This document shows, in pieces, positions 44,152 through 55,497 of a stretch of 64,000 bases of DNA. A program made the translations under genes and the position numbers. The DNA is taken from NCBI GenBank assembly GCA_002633025.1, contig NMRB01000328.1, positions 5,779-69,778 on the forward strand, written 5' to 3'. The notes beneath the pieces are model-generated. The model did no database searches. It worked only from the letters and a program-made list of their open reading frames with translations, and had not been told where the DNA came from. Positions within the stretch are counted from its first letter, which is position 1, and each line of letters begins with the position of its first letter. This DNA is from Notospermus geniculatus. Taxonomy: Eukaryota; Nemertea; Pilidiophora; Heteronemertea; Lineidae.

Positions 44152-44213
44152 TGTACACGGTCCAATTTTTAATACAGAAATTTTATTACTAAAAAATTGG
44201 ACCGTGTACAACT
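44152..44213. repeat. Hairpin with TTGTACACGGTCCAATTTTT arms
   Basis: GTTGTACACGGTCCAATTTT and its complement flank about 18 bp; the TTTAATA/TATTACTA parts also pair. The ACACGGTCC word echoes other small MITE ends. Confidence 0.7.
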
Positions 44214-44470
44214 TGTATTAATCAGTGACAAGTAGGCCTAAACTGACCAGTTCGAACATTTGATCTGAAAGGTGCAGGGCGTGTTGTCACTGCTGTTGGG
44301 AGTTTGAAATGAAGTGGTGACAGAGGGCTTGAGGGGCGTTGGACGTAGTTGCTGTGCGTCAGCCCTGTTACTCTTTTCCTCTTATGTGGGGCTGGTTCAC
44401 TTTGTTAACCCGATGCAAGAGAGAAAGGGTAATGTGGCCTTTTCAACAAAACTTTCTCAAACCCACAGTA

Positions 44471-44866
44471 GGCCTTAAAGGGACTAGGAAAATTTTTTCA
44501 AGCTTCGGTTATTACAAAATGCTAGTCTTTCATGATAAATTTCCACCGTCAATTCACTTTTTCAATTAACTGTTAATTACTGGCACCCAGACAAATCAGT
44601 TATCACCACACCATGGAGAATTCACCACGTCACTGGGAACCTCTCGCTGTATGTTTTGTATGGAGCGAGCTTGTACTCTATTATGTTGATTAGGTTCCCA
44701 GTGACGTGGTGAATGCTCCATGGTGTGGTGATAACTGATTTGTCTGGGTGCCAGTAATTAACAGTTAATTGAAAAAGTGAATTGACGGTGGAAATTTATC
44801 ATGAAAGACTAGCATTTTGTAATAACCGAAGCTTGAAAAAATTTTCCTAGTCCCTTTAAGGCTGAC
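44471..44866. mobile_element. Near-perfect 396-bp foldback MITE
   Basis: GCCTTAAAGGGACTAGGAAA at the left is the complement of the right end. About 170 bp of each arm match with only a couple of differences (for example GAGAATTCACC against GGTGAATGCTCC), leaving a loop of under 50 bp (CTCGCTGTATGTTTTGTATG). Such arm identity indicates recent origin or arm-to-arm conversion. Confidence 0.9.
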
Positions 44867-45631
44867 AGCATAAAATGTATCACTGGAGTTTCTATGTTAG
44901 ACTAGGCCTACAGGAAAATGGATTGTGAGAACAAAATTATGAATGACTGCAAAGAAACTGAACTTGCACTAAAACGAAAAACCGACTGAGTGATTGAGTA
45001 TACTGGTGTCAAAAGTACAAAAATGCAGAAAATTAAACCGATGAGCTATCAATGAAACTTTAAAGATACGTGTACAGGCTTACGACGTCTTCCCTGGGGC
45101 CATCATCGATTTAGAGGAATCAAAGGAATAGGGGTATCAGAGGGGATGTCACATATAGGCTGTGAAGGGTAGTGTTGACGTTTAATAACAGAATGAGTCC
45201 AAAGACAGACTTGAACAAAATTCTTGAAGACACCTGCTGACTGACTTTATTGACACAACCGTAACGATCAGGGCGACACATACTTGCACACATGCATGTC
45301 GCACACAAAGCAGGGTTTACTGTAATACAAAAGGAACACTTGACAGGACTTGCCTACAAATGACACTGACTACATGACTGCTTCAACTGTTGCACCAAAA
45401 GGATAATGAATTACCAGGCCAACGACCAGGTGGCGTCCGAGAAGAACATGGCATCGCCAAATCACAACCAATCAAACCAGAGCAAAACCTTATTAATCGA
45501 GGTCTTGTAAATCAGCTCAGCTTACAGAAACTTGGTGCATACGGATTATCTTTCTCATACAATATCTGCACAGTGACATTTATGACTTTGACAGCAGCGA
45601 CTATTCTCATTTGACAAACAAGTAAACACAT
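44867..45631. other. Intergenic, no gene recognised
   Basis: Short unsupported open frames only. Confidence 0.35.
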
Positions 45632-48485
45632 GGGCTGACTTCGATTGTAACTCGAGTTGAACTCGGGCGACCCGAGTTGCAATCGAAGGGCAAAATCTAC
45701 CGGAGTTGCCTAACTGTGCAACAAAGATGGCGTCGAATCTACCCGGCCCGGGCCGACCAACCCACCACTAGTCGAGGGTAGCGAAAAACTTACTCGTCCA
45801 AGATGGCTTCCAAAATGGTGGTGTGTGAAACCAAGAATAGGGTGTTTATCTATTTTTGGTGAAACGGGCGTGGATTATTTTTGTCAGAAAATGGAATTAA
45901 TGCTTATTATCCTCATTCAAAAATCTTTGTTTTTGCCAGAAATACGTGGGACAGGACCAGGAGCACTTTTACCCTCGGTTTTGGGGACAACCACGCAGTA
46001 AATGGCGATGATGATGGTCTGATCATCATCGGGTACTCGGGCCAAGGTATAAACATAGCAACCATCCATGGCAACAGGTTGTTGGTGTGCAAATTCATCG
46101 TTGATCGTAAATAGTCATTATTTTCATCAAAGATGAAACATCTCATCATTTCATTTGCCCGATCAGCTGATTATAGCAGCTTTTTGTCAATTTAAAACGC
46201 CCGCTAAAAAAATAATGTGAACGGTCGCATTGGAAATAGAAATTATGAACTGACAACAACGATTCCTCTCATTTTGGAATTCGATTCCAAACCCGGGTAA
46301 GCATGCGCATTGTGGTTTTTGACGTCATAACCGGTGGCAATCTGGTCCCGCGAGATTTCATTCGAGACTTGGATTTGATGAATGAAATCTCTGGAACATT
46401 TGGCTGACATCTTGGATGAACCATCCTCATGTAAACACGTACAATTAGATATCTTTAATGTAATGATGAGGTCCGATAATTAAGGGTGAATTGCTGTGGG
46501 AGTTACATATTGGGAATATAAGCTGCATTAAAACACAAGAGGCCAAAAAACAAGTTTGAGAACTACGTTTTCTGGGCGTAGTTGCTCACCGTGTTGTGCG
46601 GCAAAACCATGGAGACGGTGTAAACAACCTAATCCATCGACCATGACGCCGGCATGACCAACAAAACGGGTGCCGAGGAAAGTCAACGGAATAGATTTAA
46701 TGGCGATTTGCTTATAGTCAGGAAGCTGAAGCCCGTACCATGTCCAGAAAAGGTTTTCGCTAAACATTTTTAGTAGAAGCAAAGGACCGTACAAAATATT
46801 TTCTAAAGGTGTAGGAGCATGTAAAAATGCCTGTTGACACCCTGATTTCATACAGCCAACATGTGAAAAGGCCCGTTACCATGGTAACCACTCACAAAAA
46901 TGCCGTTTTTTTGTAAATCCCGATTACTACCTGCTCACGAGTGATATTCATGCGGTTCAAATATCTGTTGGTATATTATGTTGGGGCCTCTACCCATTAG
47001 AAAGATTATACAATAGCTGCGAGGTCAAGGTCAAGGTGAACCTAACTTTTCTCATTTTTTTACCAAATTCAAAATGCGTCATAGAAATCTTAATCACCGT
47101 GGAACACTCGCATCTATCTGTGAGCAGTATTTTAAGATACACTAGTTTACTGAATTGATTGATGATAGGATGAGAGTGTCACATTTTAGTCTAGGCTGTA
47201 AGGGGTAAAATCGTGCAGATTCGTATACAATTTGGCACACTGGTGCAGTTTTTAATTCTGATTAATTTAAAGACGGGTGACACGTGAAAAACACCCCCTG
47301 GTGGGCGCCATCTAGATTTCCAAGATGGCCGCCATGTGTCTGCCTGGAAACAGGGTTTTGGCCATAACTTTTGTTCTGGTCCACCTAGAACCAAAATTCA
47401 AGTGGCTACATCTAGGTTTTTGGGTACGGCCAATCGAATGATGACATTGTCGATGACGTCACATGTCCGCCATATTGAATTTCAAGATGGCCGCCTATCA
47501 AAATGCCTCCTGCGTGCACAAAAAATTCGGCCTTCATCTTCCAGACTATTACGTTTTGCAACACTTTCTGATGCTGATCGCTTCCTTGTCGTGCTCCTGA
47601 TGTGCATGATGCTCGGTTGTCATGTTGCCAAGGACGTGAAGTAGTTCGAATGATTCGTAATAATACACGCATCCTCGCACCCAGGGTCTTCACAACCGGC
47701 TCCCCAACTCGCGCTTGGTTCAGACCCTGGCGACATCCATGCCATTTTAGTGGGGAACCAGCGGAGCACTCGACTCCGCCGAATCCAGCCAATCAGAGTG
47801 AAGCTTCTATCCCGTCTTGGTCATATCCCAAATATGGTAGCTGTGAAAATTTCTCGAGACGCTGACAAACTCGCTGAGTTTCTGATTGTTCCTGAATTAA
47901 CTTCGCGTCAACATGATTCTCACGGATTATCTTGTCAACGAGGACGTACTGATTGGATCAGAACACGAAGGTATGATCCAGTTCATGTGTTTGGGGCAGC
48001 TGTCATTCGGCAGCGTGCGTAAATTATGGAATGAGATACAATGCTAGGAGCCTGGTATCCGGTAACTCGTAATACCAGATGTATGTGCAGACGTTGTAGC
48101 ACTAGGCGCGATATTTGTCCATTACATCAAGTGGCATTTCCCCACTGCTTTGCATGGTTTGTTGGTGAATTACCAATTGGCGAGTACACATGAGGGAATG
48201 TCCGTCTTCCCCACCGAAACGGGATGGATTTCCTCAGGGCATTGAGAGAGGGTACGACCGTAAATGACCTGAGATTCTCAGGATGTACGGGGCATTGCAA
48301 AAATGCGGAGTTCCCGAGCACTGGCACAGCGCAAGGCATTGTTGCGTCAATGACGTCATCAACATGTCAGCCAAATATATCAGAGTCCGAACGACGTCAT
48401 AACGTCAGGCTCGGGTCTGTTTCAGAGTGAACCGGTGGCAGAGTTTCAACTCGAGTAAGATGTCGAGTTACAATCGAAGTCAGCC
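45632..48485. mobile_element. 2.85-kb TIR element
   Basis: The terminal inverted repeats are GGGCTGACTTCGATTGTAAC (45632) and GTTACAATCGAAGTCAGCC (48467-48485), with a second CTCGAGTTGAA / TTCAACTCGAG block inward. The inside contains an inverted relative of 22200-22440 (46120-46330) and several modest open frames (45881-46114 plus; 46528-46851 minus; 47602-48022 plus) in which I recognise no transposase. It may be a decayed autonomous element or a large non-autonomous one. Confidence 0.65.
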
Positions 48486-48617
48486 ATATGTACGACTAGA
48501 GCCAGCCGGACTAGTAGCGCCACGATATACATATGTGACTGATGTAGGAACTAAATTTATACTGTAATAAGGACCCGCGCCCGTATAGTTTTTAGGGCGC
48601 GAGGGGGTAGCTGGGGG

Positions 48618-48646
48618 TCGGGTGAGGGTGAGGGTTAGGGTTAGGA
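48618..48646. repeat. Short interstitial telomere-like tract
   Basis: GGTGAGGGTGAGGGTTAGGG-TTAGG: two exact TTAGGG units with degenerate TGAGGG neighbours. Too short to call a fusion or healed break. Confidence 0.5.
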
Positions 48647-48730
48647 CTAGAAGTGAGGGTTTAGGTCCATATATGGATAATATTGTATGAACTGTATGAA
48701 CCAAAATTCCTATCGCCGGCAGCTGGCCCA

Positions 48731-49098
48731 GTAGAGGTTTCCCACTGACGTCACACGGCCGCCATACTGGCCGTCAAAATGAAGCCATGGTGGCTGCCAT
48801 CTTGTTCCCGGTTGAAAAGTTTAGCAGCCCGTTCAGACCACCGGGAGTATACAACTCAACAAATCACTTTACCTCTCACAGTTTCTGAGCATAAGTAGTT
48901 GGTCTGGTGTGAAAACCGTGTTGAAAACAAAGTGAATCGTCCATACGGCTTGCTGTAGACAGTGGTGGAAGAGGCCCGATGACTGCCGACAACGTCCAAA
49001 CTGCGTTGAAAACGCTGTGTTGATGCTGTGACGTTGCGTCATTTGACGGCCAATATGGCGGACATTTGGGGCTGTGACGTCACGGGGGAAACCTCTGT
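48731..49098. mobile_element. MITE with AGAGGTTTCCC ends
   Basis: AGAGGTTTCCCACTGACGTC at the left and GACGTCACGGGGGAAACCTC at the right; GGCCGCCATACTGGCCGTCA also pairs with TGACGGCCAATATGGCGG, about 45 bp of imperfect stem. Confidence 0.75.
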
Positions 49099-49166
49099 AG
49101 CCTGGTGGTACGGCGTCGGGCTAGCAACCAAGAATCCATGGGTTCGAACCCCGGTTTGGGCATGGT
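49096..49166 (+). tRNA. tRNA-like sequence next to the MITE
   Basis: A box TAGCCTGGTGGTACGGCG, an AGC triplet in anticodon position (GCTAGCAA), B box GGGTTCGAACCCC and a T7 run at 49165. It starts at the MITE border. Probably a SINE head; the body downstream (to about 49250) is not a family I can match. Confidence 0.45.
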
Positions 49167-49249
49167 TTTTTTCGCATCCTTTTAATTTCATCAACTGTCA
49201 AAAAATATTCTAAGTCCGATGGCTGACGAGCTAGCGCTAGCCTCATGTG

Positions 49250-50540
49250 TCAGCCATGGTTTTATAGAGAATCAGACCCATCCAAAAGAACCGATTCCGG
49301 AGGAGCCGTGAACAGCCCGAGAAGACCGGATCGAGTGGCGACAACATCCCGGCCCCCTGAATGCACAGGGTCTCAACTAAGCATTTACTAAAATTACCAA
49401 AAGTCAAACTACAGCTTTGAACAAGTTCTCATAGCACCGACTAAGTATTCCCATCGATATGATATCCGCTCCAATACTAAATGTTCCACTGATAACAAGG
49501 ATACCTCACTGCAAAATCACATATAGGCTAATATAAAAGGAAACGTCGTCTCCAAATTTCGCAAATTTGCGACCCCAACCCCAACCGGGGTCTTCCTCAG
49601 GCACTTTCTAGTCGAGCTACCAGAAGTGTAATGAGCTGGACGCATTGATCCCGGAACCGCCGACAGGCGGCAGCACAATACGGCGATGGTTTTTACGGAT
49701 CACAATTGCAATGTTTTATATTTCGATTTGGTTTAGGTGATTTACCGATGTCCGTTCACTATGATGGGGACCAGTTTGACAGCTGCGATACCCATAAATG
49801 AATAGCTGGCATGGCAAGTGGTGACTACTGATGCATTATTTGCCGGAAGGAATGTTGACTTTGAAGTAAATTGATGTTTTAGTTGAAGTAGGTAAGATCC
49901 GCTACGTCACACCTTAATTATCTATACATGTTTCTAAAATTAGGTTTGATGACGTATGAACATTCTGTGCACTCCACATGGTTTGCATGATATAGGATTT
50001 GGAGCAAGTCTTCGGCAAGAGGCCTGTCGAGTGCCATGAGTGCAGCAATCACGCTGGTGATTCAAATTTTACTGATAGCAGACGATGCATTCACAAAATC
50101 ATGTGTGGCTCAATAGTGTTCATGATAATGGGGCAGATTCTTGAAAAGTCACCTAAGTTATGTCAAAAGACACCAAGATAACCTCAGAATATTACCCTTT
50201 TATTCACATAATAGCCTATCCAAGGGCCAAATGCACTAGAAGTCAGCCGATTTGGCACATTTTGGCATTTCATGCGCTTGCGTGTGGAGATAGGGCATTC
50301 ATGATGAGTGCTCACACTAGAAGGTTTTTATTCGATATTTCCTACCATTCCTGGCCGAGTTTTTATATTTGCTTCAGTGAAAATTATTAAGATTTTGCCA
50401 GACTCCTGTACGAATTGTCAGTCAAATGAAATTTCCCTCTGTACGCGTTGTCAGTTAAAATGTGTGTAGTTCGTTTATATTCGCCGGCTAGCAAAAATAA
50501 TCTCGTACCTCGCTTCTCGTAACGTTCAGTGGTATCCTAA
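49250..50540. other. Intergenic, no gene recognised
   Basis: No exon with convincing splice borders. CCCCAACCCCAACCGGGGTCTTCC near 49573 resembles GACCCCGGTTGGGGTCG near 16945 in reverse, a short shared repeat word. Confidence 0.35.
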
Positions 50541-50542
50541 AT

Positions 50543-51283
50543 AAGGCCGAATGGGTCAATGTCGTCCTGGGTATACCTTATGTTTACCCAGGATCATCCT
50601 GGGTAATCCTTTTCTTTACCAAGGACGGCCCTGGGTAAACATAAGGATCCTTAACTTTACCCAGATTGGAGTTCCCGAGTGGTGTAGGTTGATATTCAGC
50701 GTAAATCATGAAATGAAGGGTGGCCTCGAACTAGGCCTATAGCTCCTAAGTCCATGAGAATTTACTATCGGTCCCTTTTGAAAAGTTGTAGGGATTGGTC
50801 TTTTCTCCCTATTCCACACCCCGGAGCAGGTATAGCGGTAATTTTCAGCCCTTTCGAGTTATGATCGTACTGCATGTTCTGCAAAAAGTAAATTCATGAA
50901 AATGACGAAATGCACACGGATCATACATGTTCTACCTAGGCCTATCGCTCCTAAGTCCTTGAGAATTTACTATCGGTCCCTTTTGAAAAGTTGTAGGGAT
51001 TGGTCTTGTCTCCCTATTGCAAACCCCGGAGGAGGTATAGCGGTAATTTTCAGCCCTTTTTAGCAATGATCCTACTGCATGTTCTCTGCCGAAAGAGACG
51101 CACGTACCAAATTCCATCCTCGGAGCGATCAGCACGATTCGGCGGGAACTCCCAAGCTGGGTAAAGTTAAGGATCCTTATGTTTACCCAGGATGATCCTT
51201 GGTAATGAAAATGATTACCCATGATAATCCTGGGTAAACATAAGGTATACCCAGGACGACATTGACCCATTCAGCCTAAACAA
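50543..51283. mobile_element. Foldback with a direct duplication in the loop
   Basis: GAATGGGTCAATGTCGTCCT at the left pairs with AGGACGACATTGACCCATTC at the right; arms of about 140 bp also contain internal palindromes of CTTATGTTTACCCAGGAT. The loop holds two direct copies (about 50733-50850, 50936-51065) of the segment CTCCTAAGTCC..GAGAATTTACTATCGGTCCC. Confidence 0.8.
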
Positions 51284-51458
51284 GGAGTTAATAAAAGCAC
51301 TGCGGTTGGATGATGGCAGCAGCGATACCAGTCCTTTTACAGTTATTACGGGGAAGTATGTTCTGTTTCAGCCAAAGAATCCTTCTCCATGCTGATGTTT
51401 CGTCGCAGCAAACACCCAACCCCCGGGAGCCCAACCACGTTCCTTTTTGTATGCAGTA

Positions 51459-51960
51459 TTATTTCGATATATCATACCTCCCATGTTTCCTCTTCTTGTG
51501 TGCCGCCAGTCCATGCCTATGGGCAAACCGGGAGCCACATGTGTCACACAAAGATGAAGCTTCATCCCCGTGTGGGAGTCCAGATGGTCGGCTAGCCTTT
51601 TCTTAGAGTAGAATCTTTTCCCACAGACGGCGCAATCATATCCTTTCCCTGACTGATGATGCTGCAGGGTCGGATCCAGGGTTCACAGAAAGGGGGCGTA
51701 ACTCGACCGCGGTGGTGAGCACCGAAAGGGTGAAGCCCAAAGGTGGGGTCTGGGGGCCCTCCCCCAGAAAAAATTGACAAGTTAAGTGCTTTTAGATGCA
51801 TTTTCCTGGCATCTGAGAGCAAAATACTCGAATTTTTATGTGATTGAATTATTCTTGCTAAAAAAAGTCATTGATCTGCCAAGCCCCCACGCCCCCCCCC
51901 CCCGGATCCGACCCTGTGCAGGGTGACCATATGCGAGATAAGATTGTTTTTGAGGACAGC
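51459..51960 (-). pseudogene. C2H2 zinc-finger exon split by a MITE
   Basis: On the minus strand the exon opens after an acceptor (GCGGGGTTAG) at 51960 and reads AVLKNNLISHMVTLQ, then is cut by a 254-bp insertion (51664-51917) and resumes as HHQSGKGYDCAVCGKRFYSK-type sequence down to a stop at 51459. Three fingers are visible: the His end of one (HMVTLQHHQSGK), a full one (YDCAVCGKRF..RLADHLDSHTG) and another (LCDTCGSRF..GLAAHKKRKHG), joined by normal HTGD-type linkers. C2H2 fingers bind DNA or protein in the nucleus. A 254-bp insertion is not a multiple of three, so the exon is broken unless the MITE is spliced out or the CTGCAG at its edge serves as acceptor. A further donor (GAG-GTATGA near 51477) may precede the stop. 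Upstream exons were not found. Confidence 0.7.
51664..51923. mobile_element. MITE in the zinc-finger exon
   Basis: AGGGTCGGATCCAGG at the left and CCGGATCCGACCCT at the right are inverted ends; GCAGGG is present at both borders (51664-51669, 51918-51923) as the likely target duplication. Removing 254 bp rejoins the open zinc-finger frame as CTGCAG. The inside is non-coding with a C12 run near 51892. Confidence 0.8.
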
Positions 51961-51984
51961 CTAACCCCGCAGACAGCACAAAGG

Positions 51985-52130
51985 TGGCTATCACGTGGTT
52001 GGACTCCCGGGTGTTGGGCTGTCTGGGCATCATCACGTGGTTGGGCTCCCAGGGGATGGACTGTCTGGCCATTATTACGTGGTTGGAATCCCGGGGATTG
52101 GACTGTCTGGCCATCATCACGAGGTTGCCT
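51985..52130. repeat. 45-bp tandem repeat, about 3.3 units
   Basis: Units of GGACTGTCTGGCCATCATCA-CGTGGTTGGACTCCCGGG with small variations. 45 bp keeps a frame open on both strands, which explains the periodic peptides there. Confidence 0.85.
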
Positions 52131-52221
52131 ATTCCCGTAAGCAATCCTTCAAATAAGACAATTGGTATGTCCTTGACATGGGATCCTGGAGGAGGGATGG
52201 AGAGCTGAAATCCACGCCGTC

Positions 52222-52500
52222 TAAAGCTGTGTTTACCAGACATCCGGAATGCGGTATAGGGACGCGGAATCTCTGGCGGAAGCGATATGTTGTAGGCTGC
52301 TTTTCCACGAGGCGTTTGCGGGCGCGGAATAGGAGGTGGGCGCGGGTTGAAAAAATCGATCCAACGTATTTCCCATTAGCTGTTTCACCCGCACCCGCTC
52401 CCGCCACCGAAACCGCGTCCGCAAACGTATCGTGGAAAAGCAGCCGTATGCGAAAATGCATTGCATTTTCCGCTTCTGCGTTTCGCAATCATACCCTTAA
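52222..52500. mobile_element. MITE family 3, occupied copy
   Basis: AAAGCTGTGTTTACCAGACA and GGAATGCGGTATAGGGACGC match 15160-15307 in reverse; the match resumes after the nested element as TATGCGAAAATGCATTGCAT. The outer right end is diverged. Confidence 0.75.
52295..52445. mobile_element. Nested 151-bp hairpin MITE with GTA target duplication
   Basis: GGCTGCTTTTCCACGAGGCG at the left, CGTATCGTGGAAAAGCAGCC at the right, with stem continuing through GTTTGCGG and the GC-rich GGTGGGCGCGGGT / ACCCGCACCCGC. GTA flanks both sides (52292-52294, 52446-52448) and occurs once at the empty site in 15160-15307, which fixes the borders. A 3-bp duplication fits the PIF/Harbinger superfamily. Confidence 0.85.
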
Positions 52501-53210
52501 GTAAGATGTAGCACAGGTCTCATGGTCTTAACATTTTTTTTCACTTTACCCCTTTTAAAGCCCACTGTGTGTTGTAAAGGTCTTCATTATTATTTATTAT
52601 GGCTGGTGACTATGTTTGGCCAAGCACAGCAATTTGGATGATCCCTGGCCATCATTCAACTTTTAATCATAATAATCAAAGTCCTTTGATCACATGATTT
52701 AGCAATCAAAGTGGGCATTTTTAGTTAAACTGGGCAATTTGGATTTCAAGGGAAATGTTGCTAATTGTCTGTGTACCGGCTAATTAGTGGTCACCTTAGT
52801 TGCAAAATCATGTGATCAAAGAGCCCTGAACATTTTTATCCCCACCTAAATCTCAAATTTAGTCCGTTCATTAATTAAGAGGTATATGGTATAAGTATCC
52901 CATAGGCCGAAGGTAGTCCTGTTGGCCATGAGTTGTGATGTCACTAGTGTCAATAGGCTGACGACCTTTGTAGTGAATGAGCTAATACTGTGACTGCCTA
53001 GGCCTATTGGTTGTACCTTCATAAATATGCACTGATGACGTCATGAGTGCTGTGCAATGGTCCCCTTGGAATCCAATTAAAATACTTAAAATGATGAGTT
53101 TGCTGATTTCCAAAAAATCTGACATGTTGCAGATATCAATGAATTTGAATGTATTAACGATGTTTCAAAAATTCATTTACACAATGAGTGGAGTCTCCCT
53201 TTAACACACA
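52501..53210. other. Intergenic, no gene recognised
   Basis: AT-rich, no long open frame, no inverted repeats that I can see. Confidence 0.4.
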
Positions 53211-53704
53211 TTGGGCTGTATGAATAAAAGCCAAGCATAAACTTTTACTTGAAAATCGAAGTATTTAGCACCGTTCATATGAATAAAACTGAAGTAAAAT
53301 CTTTTACTAAATGCTAGTCTACTTTATCCTAAAAGTATGTATTATTCGCTATGACGCATTTACTCCACAAGTAGTGTTTGCTTCAATGCATATGAATAAA
53401 ATGGAGTAAAAGGTCAAAAGTGAATAGCATATACTTCAAATTTTCAAGGTAGCTCCGGACCTACCTTGGAATTCAAAGACAAAGGATGTCCAAGCGAGTA
53501 TGGCTACATTTATGCGGTTTCCGTGACGGATGTTGGTGTGTATGCCACGGCAAAGACGTCAGGATGTCTGGCAAGACGTGTGGACAGGTTTGATGATGTG
53601 AAAGTGTTGTTTACTGGTTAAATAATTTTTGGCTTTGTACTGGGGGTTAGAGACTTCGATTATCAAGTAAAAGCAAATGCTTCATTTTTATTCATACGGC
53701 CCAA
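53211..53704. mobile_element. GTATGAATAAAA MITE, copy 1
   Basis: TTGGGCTGTATGAATAAAAG at the left and TTTTTATTCATACGGCCCAA at the right. The inside repeats AAGTAAAAG words, which resemble subterminal repeats. Confidence 0.7.
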
Positions 53705-54417
53705 TAAGTACAAGGTTTCCCAACTGATTACACAAGACTGTCCCTCACTTGAATGGTTGCGAGTCATTTTGGGGAAGCATTTGCTTGCTGCGTCAAAGTA
53801 TATGCTTTGAAGTAAAAGGTAACTCTTATTCATACGAAATCAAGTAAAACCTTATGCTTTTACTAAATACTTGGAAGAATTTGCTTTTACTTTTTACTTT
53901 TACTTGGTAGTAAATACTAATTTTTATTCATACGACCCATTATCTATGCCATATTTGGCGCTTGACTTTCAATGGCGAAGCTGTCAGTTAGTAAGTTGAC
54001 CAATAGGTGTCACTACGGTCCAATGCCCGGCGGACCCATTCATGGTTGACTGAGCACCAATCAGGAGAATTTCATTGGGTGATATGAATAAAAGCAAGAT
54101 CAAATGCTTTTACTTCAGATTTGTACAACATAGCATTGTGCGTTTGCACTGCAAAATCCAAGTAAAAGCATTTACTAGTTTTTTTTCATATGGCCCATTG
54201 GGTGATATGAATAAAAATAAGTAATAACTTTTACTCCAGTTTTTGAAGTATTTACTGGCGACTATATGAACAAGAAAAGGACATCGGAGCGATGTCTATG
54301 GTTTCCGATGATAAGTTTACTACTCTAGAGCTAGTTATCTGTGACCTTGACCTCTGACCTTCACATTTCCAGGTCTGTAGCTCTTGCAGGAACAAAGTTA
54401 CAGGTGTGACAGACTGA

Positions 54418-54460
<43 letters not shown>

Positions 54461-54841
54461 CACACAGACAGACACCACGACCAAACACTATATGGTTTCC
54501 GATCTTGAGATCGGAAACCATAATAAAACAGGAGTAATTACTGTACATGTACGTAATTACTTGTAACTACTACGAATAAGTATTAGTTAATACTATCTCG
54601 TGCAGTAGTTACTCCAAAAACAGTAAATACTGCCGAGGATATGAATAATCAGCAGTATTAATTTCAGTACGTTGAACCCAAGTGATTACTTTGCAGTAAA
54701 AGAAACTGTTTATTCATATGAATTCAAGTGTTGACTTCTACTTGGAGTAAAAACTTGGAACTAGTTACTTTTACTTCTAGTAACTACCAGCTAGTAGATA
54801 CTGATTTTTATTCATATCATCTATTGTTTTGGTCTGCTGGA
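53705..54841. mobile_element. Cluster of further GTATGAATAAAA MITE ends
   Basis: Ends of the same type occur near 53939 (right end, TTTTTATTCATACGACCC), 54077 (left) to 54197 (right), and 54197 (left) to 54828 (right, TTTTTATTCATATCATC). This indicates at least two more copies head to tail, the last carrying the GGTTTCCGAT repeat inside it. Confidence 0.6.
54278..54525. repeat. GGTTTCCGATCTTGAGATCGGAAACC repeat, copy 1
   Basis: It ends with the palindrome GGTTTCCGATCTTGAGATCG-GAAACC and includes an (ACAG)n microsatellite (about 54417-54472) and GTCTGTAGCTCTTGCAGGAAC. An inverted copy occupies 63841-64000, cut by the window end. It lies inside a GTATGAATAAAA MITE. Confidence 0.75.
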
Positions 54842-55058
54842 ACTTTGACGACGAGCGCGGCTGACTATCCGATTCAATATTTTCACTTCTCCAAATATGA
54901 AGTTGGATTCCTGTCTCCGGAGCTATCTTCTTCCATGTCATGCCTTTATTTCTCAGATAGAAAGTATCTGACGTAATCTTCTATCATTTCAGCGAGTAGG
55001 CCTAAATGTAGGCTTACCTCCGTCGCTGGAGATCTGAGGGACTTCCAAGGGAGCGGAA

Positions 55059-55170
55059 TCGGGGCGAAACGTCCGATTCAAAACTGCGTCCGGTGCCAAG
55101 TGCGGGGTGCGGTCGGGGCGAAACGTCCGATTCAAGACTGCGTCTGATGCCAAGTGCGGGGTGCGGTCGG
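55059..55170. repeat. 54-bp direct duplication
   Basis: TCGGGGCGAAACGTCCGATT-CAAAACTGCG.. occurs twice, 54 bp apart. On the minus strand it stays open (ESDVSPR repeated) and ends at a possible donor GAG-GTAAGC at 55016; whether this is an exon of the secreted-protein gene upstream cannot be decided from sequence alone. Confidence 0.6.
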
Positions 55171-55172
55171 GT

Positions 55173-55283
55173 GATGAGGAGCGAGGTAAAAACCCCTGCT
55201 ATGGGAGGATGGGGAGCGAGGTAGAAATCCCTGCTGTGGGAGGATGAGGAGCGAGGTAAAAACCCCTGCTGTGGGAGGATGTC
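55173..55283. repeat. 36-bp minisatellite, second locus
   Basis: Three units of GAGCGAGGTAAAAACCCCTG-CTGTGGGAGGATGAG, identical in unit to 43592-43840. Confidence 0.9.
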
Positions 55284-55497
55284 ATCATCAGTATTATATC
55301 CGATGGTGGACTTGTCAGCGCATTATCAAATTGACTTGATTAGCAGACAGGTGATTTTTAAGACGCCACGACTTCCGTATACAGACGCCACGACTTCCGT
55401 ATACTCGTAAAGTACATATACATTTTTCACACAGACAGACGGACGCCAAAAGTGTAATATTTGATGATCGCTGAAGTCAGGTGTAGATATAGACCTC

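Noticed and set aside
45881-46114. Plus-strand ORF in the 2.85-kb element as a domesticated gene
   Set aside because: Only 77 residues, no motif, overlapped by an equally long frame on the other strand.
47602-48022. Possible transposase frames in the 2.85-kb TIR element
   Set aside because: No DDE, zinc-finger or other transposase motif could be seen in any frame.
48618-48646. Ancient telomere fusion site
   Set aside because: Only two exact TTAGGG units; far too short and without head-to-head structure.
51836-52243. Minus-strand frame with SNHVIMARQ repeats
   Set aside because: It runs through the 45-bp tandem repeat and a MITE end and includes the real zinc-finger acceptor in another frame; no domain.
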